In this document: positions 1 to 5,920 of the stretch, piece by piece
How positions within the stretch are numbered: the first letter of the stretch is position 1
How the letters are laid out: each line of letters begins with the position of its first letter
Assembly: GCA_023259685.1 (NCBI GenBank)
Contig: JALRGP010000058.1
Location: 1-6,673 of the forward strand
Direction of reading: 5' to 3'
DNA: 6,673 bases
DNA from: Alphaproteobacteria bacterium
GTDB lineage: Bacteria; Pseudomonadota; Alphaproteobacteria; JALRGP01
The notes under the pieces: model-generated
The model's database searches: none
What the model saw: the letters and a program-made list of their open reading frames with translations, nothing else
What the model was told of the DNA's origin: nothing
Position numbers and translations under genes: made by a program

Positions 1-129
1 AAATGGGCATTAGGTATTCTTCAAAAAGCAAAAACTAAACCTGAGCAATCTCTGAAAAATATCATGAGACGAAATGCTATGTCCTTAAAACATCTATTGA
101 ATTGTGTCAATAAAATTCTTCGTGCGTAG
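1..129 (+). CDS. 3' end of an unrecognised gene (partial)
   Basis: Frame 1 is open from the first base through 42 codons to a TAG at 127-129, so the 5' part lies outside the window. The visible C-terminus is basic and looks helical, with Lys/Arg-rich stretches (around IMRRNAMSLKHLLN) and the ending NKILRA. I do not recognise the family. It is not the PUA-domain end expected for ProB, the usual partner of ProA. The basic helical tail would suit a nucleic-acid-binding or replication protein, but that is only a guess. It lies 81 nt upstream of proA on the same strand, and no terminator hairpin is visible between them. Confidence that it is coding is moderate, resting on the open frame and its plausible composition. 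Confidence 0.55.
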   Translation, partial: KWALGILQKAKTKPEQSLKNIMRRNAMSLKHLLNCVNKILRA

Positions 130-175
130 GCCCTGGTAACAGTCACCCAACACCTAAAATACGCAAAAAAAATAT

Positions 176-205
176 GTTACAGTTAAAAAATATTCCAATA
201 ATAAT
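176..205 (+). promoter_or_regulatory. Possible sigma70-type promoter of proA
   Basis: GTTACA (176-181, 4 of 6 matches to TTGACA) is followed after 18 nt by AATAAT (200-205, 5 of 6 matches to TATAAT). Transcription would begin at about the ATG (211), giving a nearly leaderless mRNA. That would fit the absence of a Shine-Dalgarno, but matches of this quality are frequent by chance in such AT-rich sequence. Confidence 0.2.
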
Positions 206-210
206 TAATT

Positions 211-1410
211 ATGATTCCTGATATTGCAAATTATCAAGGCGTAAGTTTAAATATTAAAAAAAGTGTTTTAACCCATTTAGCTAAAAAATTACGCTTAAAA
301 TTACCAGGTATTCTGGAGGCCAACCGTATTGATTTATCAAAAATGAATGCCAATGATCCCAAATGTGATCGTTTAATGTTGAATGAACAAAGAATCCATT
401 CCATGTGCACAGCCATTGATGAATTAGTCATGCACTGTCCCGATCTTGTAGGGCGTGTTTTAGAAACGAAATTCCTTCCTAATCATTTAACTCTGGTCAA
501 AGAAAGTGTTCCGCTTGGGGTGATTGGTATCATCTATGAATCGCGCCCTAATGTCACAATTGATGCATTTATACATACATTTTTATCGGGAAATGGATGC
601 GCACTCAAAGGAGGTAAAGAAGCGATTCACACAAATACCTTTTTCATTGACCTTATCCAAGAATGTTTAAAAGAACACAATGTAGATTCAAAAGGTGTAT
701 TTTTGTTTCATGGGGGCAGAGAAGAAGTCTTAGATATGTGCCGTGCTTATGGCAAAATTGATGCAATTATTCCAAGAGGTGGACAAGATTTAATCACATT
801 TGTACGAGAAAATTCGGTTGTTCCCGTCATTGAAACGGGGGCAGGTGTGGTTCATTGTTACGTGGATAATCATGCAGATATCTCTATGGCAACTGCACTA
901 ATTTACAATGCTAAAGCAAGACGCGTGAGTGTATGCAATGCTTTAGACACCCTTGTCATTCATGAGGCATTGTTGGATCAATTGCCCGTATTATTAAAAC
1001 CTCTGGCGGACGCAGGATGTATATTTTTATGCGACGCGCAATCTTTGTCCTATGTCAAAAATGCTCAGCCTTTAGTATCCCATGGCACCGAACATCTGAG
1101 CCTCACTTTGTCTGTTTGCACCACCCCAAGTTTGGACCAAGCGATTCATTACATTCAAAAATATTCATCACATCATTCAGAAATGATTGTGACATCCTCC
1201 ATTGACAATGCAGAATACTTTATGAAAAACATTGATGCAGCTTGTATTTATCATAATGCATCTACTGCTTTTTCTGACGGGGGCGAGTTTGGTTTAGGCG
1301 GAGAAATCGGTATCAGCACCCAAAAAATGCATGTCAGAGGGCCATTTGGGATGGAATCCCTTTTATCGTATAAATGGAAAATTTATGGCCACGGCCATAC
1401 GCGCGCTTAG
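211..1410 (+). CDS. proA: Gamma-glutamyl phosphate reductase (glutamate-5-semialdehyde dehydrogenase)
   Basis: ProA reduces gamma-glutamyl 5-phosphate to glutamate-5-semialdehyde with NADPH, the second step of proline synthesis from glutamate, in the cytosol. The 399-residue product shows the family motifs in order: PLGVIGIIYESRPNVT (101-116), LKGGKEA (132-138), IPRGG (187-191), PVIETGAGVVHCYVD (205-219), SVCNALDT with the catalytic cysteine at about Cys242, the HHSEMIVT region (321-328), and the C-terminal GEIGISTQKMHVRGPFG (364-380). It is somewhat shorter than the E. coli enzyme (about 417 aa), mostly at the N-terminus. A TAA at 202-204, in frame just upstream of the ATG, rules out an extended start. 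No Shine-Dalgarno precedes the ATG; the upstream sequence is almost pure A/T. proB is not adjacent: the fragment upstream is not a ProB C-terminus. The active-site features are intact, so the enzyme is probably functional. Identity is secure. Confidence 0.97.
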   Translation: MIPDIANYQGVSLNIKKSVLTHLAKKLRLKLPGILEANRIDLSKMNANDPKCDRLMLNEQRIHSMCTAIDELVMHCPDLVGRVLETKFLPNHLTLVKESVPLGVIGIIYESRPNVTIDAFIHTFLSGNGCALKGGKEAIHTNTFFIDLIQECLKEHNVDSKGVFLFHGGREEVLDMCRAYGKIDAIIPRGGQDLITFVRENSVVPVIETGAGVVHCYVDNHADISMATALIYNAKARRVSVCNALDTLVIHEALLDQLPVLLKPLADAGCIFLCDAQSLSYVKNAQPLVSHGTEHLSLTLSVCTTPSLDQAIHYIQKYSSHHSEMIVTSSIDNAEYFMKNIDAACIYHNASTAFSDGGEFGLGGEIGISTQKMHVRGPFGMESLLSYKWKIYGHGHTRA

Positions 1411-1468
1411 TCTTCTATAAATTTAAAAAAAAAAGGAAAAAAATTAACTAAAAATTAATATTTATTTG

Positions 1469-1497
1469 CTGACATAGAATTAAGAATAGAGAAATAT
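1469..1497 (+). promoter_or_regulatory. Possible promoter of the tssB-tssC-hcp unit
   Basis: The 96-nt proA-tssB gap is very A/T-rich. CTGACA (1469-1474, 5 of 6 matches to TTGACA) is followed after 17 nt by the poor -10 candidate AAATAT (1492-1497). TAGAAT (1475-1480) is a better -10 match (5 of 6) but has no good -35 at the right distance. No hairpin terminator for proA is visible in the gap, so read-through from proA is also possible. No Shine-Dalgarno precedes tssB. Confidence 0.22.
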
Positions 1498-1506
1498 GTT
1501 CTAAAC

Positions 1507-2064
1507 ATGAGTGAAAGTACACAACATCGGTTAGACAGGGTTCGTCCTCCACGCGTGCAAATCACCTATGATGTTGAAATTGGAAATGCCATAGAAATGA
1601 AAGAAATCCCTTTTGTTGTCGGTATTTTAGGGGATTTGTCAGGTCATCCTGCTGATCCTCTTCCAAAACTTAAGGAAAGAAAATTTGTGGAAATTGACCG
1701 GGATAATTTCGAGCACATCATGGAATCACTCAATCCTCGGTTAACATTAAGAGTAAAAAATACGGTCCATCCGGAAGATGAGCATTTAAGTTGTGAATTA
1801 TTCTTCAAAAAAATGGATGATTTTTCACCGCTTAATGTAACCAAACAAATTCCAACCTTAAACACGTTGTTTACTTTACGCTCTCATTTAAAAGATTTGC
1901 TCACAAAATTAGACGGCAATGATGAGCTTGAACATATTTTAAATACGGTTTTATCCGACGCAGGGAAATTGCATGAGTTGAAAATTGCATTAGGCATGAT
2001 CCCACCAGATCCGCCGGCACCACCAGCGGGAGCCGATCCTGAACAACCAAAACCTTCAGCTTAA
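1507..2064 (+). CDS. tssB: Type VI secretion contractile sheath small subunit TssB (VipA/IglA family)
   Basis: TssB pairs with TssC to build the cytoplasmic contractile sheath that drives the Hcp tube out of the cell. The 185-residue protein follows the family consensus closely: RVRPPRVQITYDVE (11-24), IPFVVGILGDLSG (34-46), the PLPKLKERKFVEIDRDNF segment (51-68), KKMDDFSP (101-108) and LLTKLDGNDELE (131-142). The start at 1507 is supported because the conserved MSESTQHRLDRVRPP N-terminus begins right there, although no Shine-Dalgarno is seen. It is followed after 23 nt by tssC, its obligate partner. One oddity is the C-terminal tail from about residue 166, which has nine prolines in twenty residues plus Ala/Gly/Asp, looks disordered, and lies beyond the conserved core. 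Identity as a canonical (T6SS type i) TssB is secure. Confidence 0.96.
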   Translation: MSESTQHRLDRVRPPRVQITYDVEIGNAIEMKEIPFVVGILGDLSGHPADPLPKLKERKFVEIDRDNFEHIMESLNPRLTLRVKNTVHPEDEHLSCELFFKKMDDFSPLNVTKQIPTLNTLFTLRSHLKDLLTKLDGNDELEHILNTVLSDAGKLHELKIALGMIPPDPPAPPAGADPEQPKPSA

Positions 2065-2074
2065 TCCATTAAAC

Positions 2075-2081
2075 AAAGGAG
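2075..2081 (+). promoter_or_regulatory. Strong Shine-Dalgarno of tssC
   Basis: AAAGGAG lies 6 nt before the tssC ATG at 2088 and fixes that start. It sits in the 23-nt gap after the tssB stop, as expected for an internal operon gene. Confidence 0.85.
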
Positions 2082-2087
2082 ACGATT

Positions 2088-3518
2088 ATGGATGATATTT
2101 TACAACATATTTATAAAGATGGTAAATTGGCACGTGTTGAATCACAAGAAGATTTTGCCAAAGAATTACTCACTCAAACCATTAATATTGCAGAGCAACA
2201 AAAACAACCGGTTTCAGATATCGTGGGATTTTTGGTCACACAAATTGCCGCACTAGACCAAGTCATTGGAGACCAACTCAATGAAGTGATGCATGATCCT
2301 GCATTTTTAAAATTAGAAGGATCATGGAGAGGACTCCATTACTTAGTTTTTAAAACATCAACAAGCACCACATTAAAACTGAGATTCTTTAATGTTACAA
2401 AAGATGAATTGCTGAAAGACCTGGAGTCGGCCGTTGAATTTGACCAAAGTCAATTATTTAAAAAAGTTTATGAAGAGGAATATGGAACCTTTGGTGGTGC
2501 CCCTTATTCATGCTTGGTGGGCGATTTCGAATTTGGTAGACACCCCCAAGACATTGAAATGCTCTCAAAGATTTCAAGCGTAGCGGCGGCGGCCCATGCG
2601 CCTTTTATTGCCGCAGCAAGTCCCGCTTTGTTTGATTTAGATCACTTTGAACAATTGGGTTTACCACGTGATTTAGCGAAAATCTTTGAAAGTTTAGAAA
2701 TGATCAAATGGGATTCCTTTAGAAATTCTGAAGATTCTCGTTATGTTGCCTTGTTATTGCCAAGGGTTTTGATGAGGTTACCTTATGGAGCCAATACACT
2801 TCCACCAGAAGGAATGGTTTTTGAAGAAAAAGTCTCAGGAACCAATAGTCAACAATTTTGTTGGGCTAACCCTGCGTACGTTTTAGGGGAACGGATTACC
2901 AACGCATTTTCTTTGTACGGATGGACGGCCGCCATCAGAGGTGTTGAAGGTGGCGGCTTAGTGGAGGATTTACCGGCCTATACATTTAGAACAACTGACG
3001 GCGATTTGGCGTTGAAATGCCCAACAGAAACGGCCATCACAGATCGCAGAGAAAAAGAATTGAGTGATCTTGGTTTTATTTCCATTTGCCATTGCAAAAA
3101 CAAAGATTATGCTGCATTTTTTGGAGGACAAACAACCCAAAGACCCAAAATTTATAATCTTAGTGACGCTACAGCCAATGCAAGTTTATCCGCAAGGCTG
3201 CCCTATATGCTTGCAGCATCTCGGTTCGCCCATTATATCAAGGTCATTATGCGTGATAAAATTGGTAGTTTTTTGACAAAAGATAATGTTTCTTCATATC
3301 TCAATAATTGGATTGCCAATTATGTATTGTTAAATGACGATGCATCCCAAGAAGTAAAAGCACGTTACCCATTAAGGGAAGCGCGTATTGACGTTCATGA
3401 CGTTCCGGGAAAACCTGGATCTTATACAAGCATTGTTTATTTAAGACCACACTTTCAAATGGAAGAACTCAAGGCATCTATTCGCCTTGTGGCAACCCTT
3501 CCACCACCTGCGGCATAA
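2088..3518 (+). CDS. tssC: Type VI secretion contractile sheath large subunit TssC (VipB/IglB family)
   Basis: TssC is the large sheath subunit; with TssB it polymerises around the Hcp tube in the cytoplasm, and sheath contraction powers secretion. The 476-residue product carries family signatures throughout: LEGSWRGLHYLV (76-87), PYSCLVGDFEFGRHPQDI (139-156), WDSFRNSEDSRYVALLLPR (208-226), EDLPAYTF (293-300), FGGQTTQRPKIY (345-356), PLREARIDVHDVPGKPGSY (428-446) and YLRPHFQMEEL (451-461). Its length is only slightly below the usual 490-500, with a short N-terminal part. No internal stop or frameshift is seen, so the sheath gene looks functional. The start is supported by a perfect Shine-Dalgarno. 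It lies between tssB (23-nt gap) and the Hcp-like gene (17-nt gap), so the three are almost certainly cotranscribed. The AAA+ disassembly ATPase ClpV/TssH is not in the window. Confidence 0.97.
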   Translation: MDDILQHIYKDGKLARVESQEDFAKELLTQTINIAEQQKQPVSDIVGFLVTQIAALDQVIGDQLNEVMHDPAFLKLEGSWRGLHYLVFKTSTSTTLKLRFFNVTKDELLKDLESAVEFDQSQLFKKVYEEEYGTFGGAPYSCLVGDFEFGRHPQDIEMLSKISSVAAAAHAPFIAAASPALFDLDHFEQLGLPRDLAKIFESLEMIKWDSFRNSEDSRYVALLLPRVLMRLPYGANTLPPEGMVFEEKVSGTNSQQFCWANPAYVLGERITNAFSLYGWTAAIRGVEGGGLVEDLPAYTFRTTDGDLALKCPTETAITDRREKELSDLGFISICHCKNKDYAAFFGGQTTQRPKIYNLSDATANASLSARLPYMLAASRFAHYIKVIMRDKIGSFLTKDNVSSYLNNWIANYVLLNDDASQEVKARYPLREARIDVHDVPGKPGSYTSIVYLRPHFQMEELKASIRLVATLPPPAA

Positions 3519-3521
3519 TAT

Positions 3522-3529
3522 AAAGGAGG
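3522..3529 (+). promoter_or_regulatory. Strong Shine-Dalgarno of the Hcp-like gene
   Basis: AAAGGAGG, a near-perfect anti-16S match, sits 6 nt before the ATG at 3536 in a 17-nt gap after tssC. It predicts high translation, as suits a tube subunit needed in large amounts. Confidence 0.87.
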
Positions 3530-3535
3530 ATTGCC

Positions 3536-4123
3536 ATGTCATCGTATACTGTTATCGATATCCCAGGGCTTAGTCAATTAAAGATTCCAAAAGTAGGAAA
3601 TCCTTACAGCGAATCGAATGGGCAATTGCCATATTCTCAGCCCCCCGAATGGATGGTGCAAATTACAGATGTGAACGGGAATATTTTTACAAGTTCAACC
3701 GTTATAAAGTATGAAAAATTCAGTGAATTATTGGGATTTTATGGAGAAGGTAGTCGTTATACATCCCCCCATATTACCAATTCATCATTGCATACGTCCG
3801 CAGCTGTACGTCATTCGGAACTCGCATTAATCATTCCTGTCACAGATTCAACTGTCTTGCTTGAACAAGCCATGAATGTGGGAACAGTAATTGGCATGAT
3901 CAGCATTATACATCTTGGAAACGTGGGAGACGTCAAGGTGACTCTTCAACAAATTGATTATAAAACGTGTTACATTCAAAAACATCAACAAATGATCAAT
4001 GAATTGCTTATCCGCTTTACGGTAGGGGCCAAAGATAATATGATTTTTATGTATGATCCTCATGGGAATAACAAAGGTAAAAAAATTGCATCTTACAATT
4101 TTTTGACCAACCAACCAAAGTAA
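3536..4123 (+). CDS. hcp: Hcp-like type VI secretion tube protein (divergent, N-terminally extended)
   Basis: Hcp (TssD) hexamers stack into the inner tube expelled by the TssB/TssC sheath and can carry effectors. The 195-residue product is divergent. Its C-terminal two-thirds follow the Hcp pattern of strands: SELALIIPVTDSTVLLEQAM (94-113) matches the Hcp 'FTKxxDKSSPxLxxA' region, then IGMISIIHLG (119-128), VKVTLQQIDYKTCYIQ (133-148), the late strand pair ELLIRFTVGAKDNMIFMYDP (156-175), and a polar ending YNFLTNQ (187-193) like the Hcp 'GWDLKTN' end. About 35 N-terminal residues exceed the usual 160-residue length and include a Pro/Ser/Gln-rich stretch (22-37). No signal peptide is seen. Position directly after tssC, with a strong ribosome site, supports the call. 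Another T6SS component with a related beta-barrel fold remains possible, and the gene symbol is by family only. Confidence 0.75.
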   Translation: MSSYTVIDIPGLSQLKIPKVGNPYSESNGQLPYSQPPEWMVQITDVNGNIFTSSTVIKYEKFSELLGFYGEGSRYTSPHITNSSLHTSAAVRHSELALIIPVTDSTVLLEQAMNVGTVIGMISIIHLGNVGDVKVTLQQIDYKTCYIQKHQQMINELLIRFTVGAKDNMIFMYDPHGNNKGKKIASYNFLTNQPK

Positions 4124-4131
4124 ATTTTTTC

Positions 4132-4162
4132 TTTTTAATAGGATGGTTTATCCTATTAAAAA
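4132..4162. repeat. 13-bp perfect inverted repeat (hairpin) between hcp and gatC
   Basis: TTTTTAATAGGAT (4132-4144) and its exact complement ATCCTATTAAAAA (4150-4162) flank a 5-nt loop GGTTT. With one bulged A the pairing extends further (TTTC with GAAA). The T-rich arm comes first and the A-rich arm last, so no run of U follows the stem on either strand. It is therefore not a textbook intrinsic terminator, although the hairpin may protect the 3' end of the tssBC-hcp mRNA or still slow polymerase. Confidence 0.6.
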
Positions 4163-4182
4163 AGAAAACAATCGTTGTCATT

Positions 4183-4449
4183 GTGTTCCCCATAAAAAAA
4201 ATAGCCTCCCTTTGTAAAATTGCAGTGGATGAACATAGTTTTGGAAAAGATCTAGAAGTAATTTTTGGTTGGATTGATCAATTACAATCAATTGACGTGA
4301 GTTCTGTTGATTTTTATGAAGACGGCCAAATGACCTTGAATGAGGTCCCGGATCAAATTAAAGATGATCGTCCCACGATTCAAGATATTCAAAAAAACGC
4401 TCCGGCTTTTTCTTTTGATATGTTCCAAGTTCCCAAAATGGTAGAGTAA
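4183..4449 (+). CDS. gatC: Aspartyl/glutamyl-tRNA amidotransferase subunit C
   Basis: GatC is the small belt subunit that holds GatA to GatB in the GatCAB complex, which converts misacylated Glu-tRNA(Gln), and often Asp-tRNA(Asn), to the correct amide form in the cytosol. The 88-residue product has the family layout: IKKIASLCKIAV (4-15), then FGWIDQLQSIDVSSVDF (28-44), the DDRPTIQDIQKNAPAF segment (61-76), and the ending VPKMVE typical of proteobacterial GatC. It is about ten residues shorter than usual at the N-terminus. The start is uncertain: GTG at 4183 is the best candidate, there is no Shine-Dalgarno, and the frame remains open further upstream into the inverted repeat without an ATG. 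It lies two bases before gatA, so the two are cotranscribed and probably translationally coupled. Confidence 0.9.
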   Translation: MFPIKKIASLCKIAVDEHSFGKDLEVIFGWIDQLQSIDVSSVDFYEDGQMTLNEVPDQIKDDRPTIQDIQKNAPAFSFDMFQVPKMVE

Positions 4450-4451
4450 CA

Positions 4452-5891
4452 ATGATTGAGCAATTAACAATAAAAAATACCAAGGATCTCTTGGTCAGTA
4501 AAAAAATTTCCAGTGCGGAATTAACAAAAGCCTTTATCGATCGTATTGGACAATTTAAACATCTCAATGCCTTTATTACCCATACATTTGATGAAGCCTT
4601 AGAATCTAGTAAAAATAGTGATGATCGCATACAAAAAGGACACGGCCGGTTATTAGAAGGCATTCCTTTGGCGTTTAAAGACTTGTTTTGCACAAAAGGC
4701 GTCAAAACAACAGCCGGATCAAAAATGCTTGAAAATTTCGTTCCTTTTTACGAATCCACGGTGACACAAAAATTATTAAATGTGGGAGCATTCAGCTTAG
4801 GGAAAACGAATATGGACGAGTTTGCAATGGGATCTGCCAATGTGACAAGCTATTTTGGTCCTTGTTTAAACCCATACCAAACGGATAAACAATTAACCCC
4901 GGGCGGTTCGTCTGGCGGATCAGCTTCGGCCGTGGCAGCACGTTTGTGTTTAGGGGCAACTGGTTCTGATACCGGAGGATCAATTCGTCAACCGGCATCT
5001 TTTTGTGGTGTCGTGGGCATCAAGCCAACCTACGGATTGTGTTCAAGGTTTGGAATGGTTGCCTTTGCATCATCATTAGATCAAGCTGGCCCTATAGCCT
5101 TATGTGTTGAAGATGCAGCATTATTATTGCAAGCAATGGCTGGTCATGACCCTCAAGATTCAACATCATTAAGTGCAGAGATCCCATCTTATGCAGATCA
5201 TATTAACCCCAACCTCAAAGGGTATAGAATTGGCATCCCATGGGATTTCTTACAAGGAGCAGACCCAGAAGTTATCGCTTCACTCAACAAAGGGGTTGAG
5301 TTTTTAAAAGACGCGGGGGCTATTATTGTAGATGTCTCTTTACCTTTGGCATCCAAATGTTTACCCGTTTATTACATCATTGCCCCAGCCGAAGCGTCAT
5401 CAAATTTGTCCCGCTATGATGGGGTTCGTTATGGTCATCGCTTACCAGGAACATCGTTGGATGATATGTACGAAAAAACCCGTGCCGATGGTTTTGGGCG
5501 TGAAGTTAAAAGACGTTTGCTGATTGGGACATATGTTTTATCATCTGGATATTATGATGCCTACTACACAAAGGCACTGAAAATAAAAAAAATGTTAGAA
5601 AAGGATTTCCAAAATGCGTTTTTACACGTTGATACCATTTTGACACCCACAACAAATGGATCTGCTTTTGGTATTCATGATAAAAATGATGACCCTGTAT
5701 CTATGTATCTAAACGATATCTTTACGGTTCCGGCTAATTTGGCAGGTCTTCCTGGAATCAGTGTTCCAATTGGTTTGAATAATCAAGGATTACCCTTGGG
5801 CCTTCAATTCTTGGGACCTAAATTTGGTGAGCAATCTCTTTTTAATTGCGCAAAGGCAATTGAAGATCGAGCAGGATTTAAAGGTATCTAA
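4452..5891 (+). CDS. gatA: Aspartyl/glutamyl-tRNA amidotransferase subunit A (glutaminase)
   Basis: GatA is the amidase-signature subunit of GatCAB; it hydrolyses glutamine to supply ammonia for transamidation of Glu-tRNA(Gln)/Asp-tRNA(Asn) in the cytosol. The 479-residue length is normal. The Ser-cisSer-Lys triad is intact: Lys76 in PLAFKDLF, the cis-Ser at about Ser153 in GGSSGGSA (151-158), and the nucleophile Ser177 in GSDTGGSIRQPA (171-182). Further family motifs are GKTNMDEFAMGSAN (117-130), GIKPTYGLCSRFGMVAFASS (189-208) and the C-terminal GLPLGLQFLGPKFGE. The ATG lies 2 nt after the gatC stop, with only a weak ribosome site, so coupling to gatC is likely. gatB, often the next gene, is absent here: a terminator and a convergent gene follow, so gatB must lie elsewhere. 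Identity is secure. Confidence 0.97.
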   Translation: MIEQLTIKNTKDLLVSKKISSAELTKAFIDRIGQFKHLNAFITHTFDEALESSKNSDDRIQKGHGRLLEGIPLAFKDLFCTKGVKTTAGSKMLENFVPFYESTVTQKLLNVGAFSLGKTNMDEFAMGSANVTSYFGPCLNPYQTDKQLTPGGSSGGSASAVAARLCLGATGSDTGGSIRQPASFCGVVGIKPTYGLCSRFGMVAFASSLDQAGPIALCVEDAALLLQAMAGHDPQDSTSLSAEIPSYADHINPNLKGYRIGIPWDFLQGADPEVIASLNKGVEFLKDAGAIIVDVSLPLASKCLPVYYIIAPAEASSNLSRYDGVRYGHRLPGTSLDDMYEKTRADGFGREVKRRLLIGTYVLSSGYYDAYYTKALKIKKMLEKDFQNAFLHVDTILTPTTNGSAFGIHDKNDDPVSMYLNDIFTVPANLAGLPGISVPIGLNNQGLPLGLQFLGPKFGEQSLFNCAKAIEDRAGFKGI

Positions 5892-5913
5892 GCTTTGGCT
5901 TAGATACCTTTTT
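5880..5913 (+). terminator. Intrinsic terminator of gatCA overlapping the gatA stop codon
   Basis: A perfect 14-bp stem pairs AAAGGTATCTAAGC (5880-5893) with GCTTAGATACCTTT (5898-5911) around a TTTG tetraloop, followed by a T-run ending at 5913. The gatA stop codon TAA (5889-5891) lies inside the left arm. The convergent minus-strand gene ends at 5921, and the opposite strand gives the same hairpin followed by a shorter T-run, so it may terminate both units. Confidence 0.88.
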
Positions 5914-5920
5914 GTCATCT

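Noticed and set aside
1..129. Upstream fragment as the end of proB
   Set aside because: The basic, helical C-terminus does not resemble the PUA domain or end of glutamate 5-kinase.
1411..1506. Terminator after proA
   Set aside because: Only A/T-rich runs are present; no stem of useful length could be found.
3848..4114. Minus-strand open frame inside the Hcp-like gene
   Set aside because: Shadow of the plus-strand gene, which has a strong Shine-Dalgarno and fits the operon.
4358..4705. Minus-strand open frame of 115 codons across gatC/gatA
   Set aside because: It lies wholly opposite two well-identified genes whose frames are conserved; the product has no recognisable motif.
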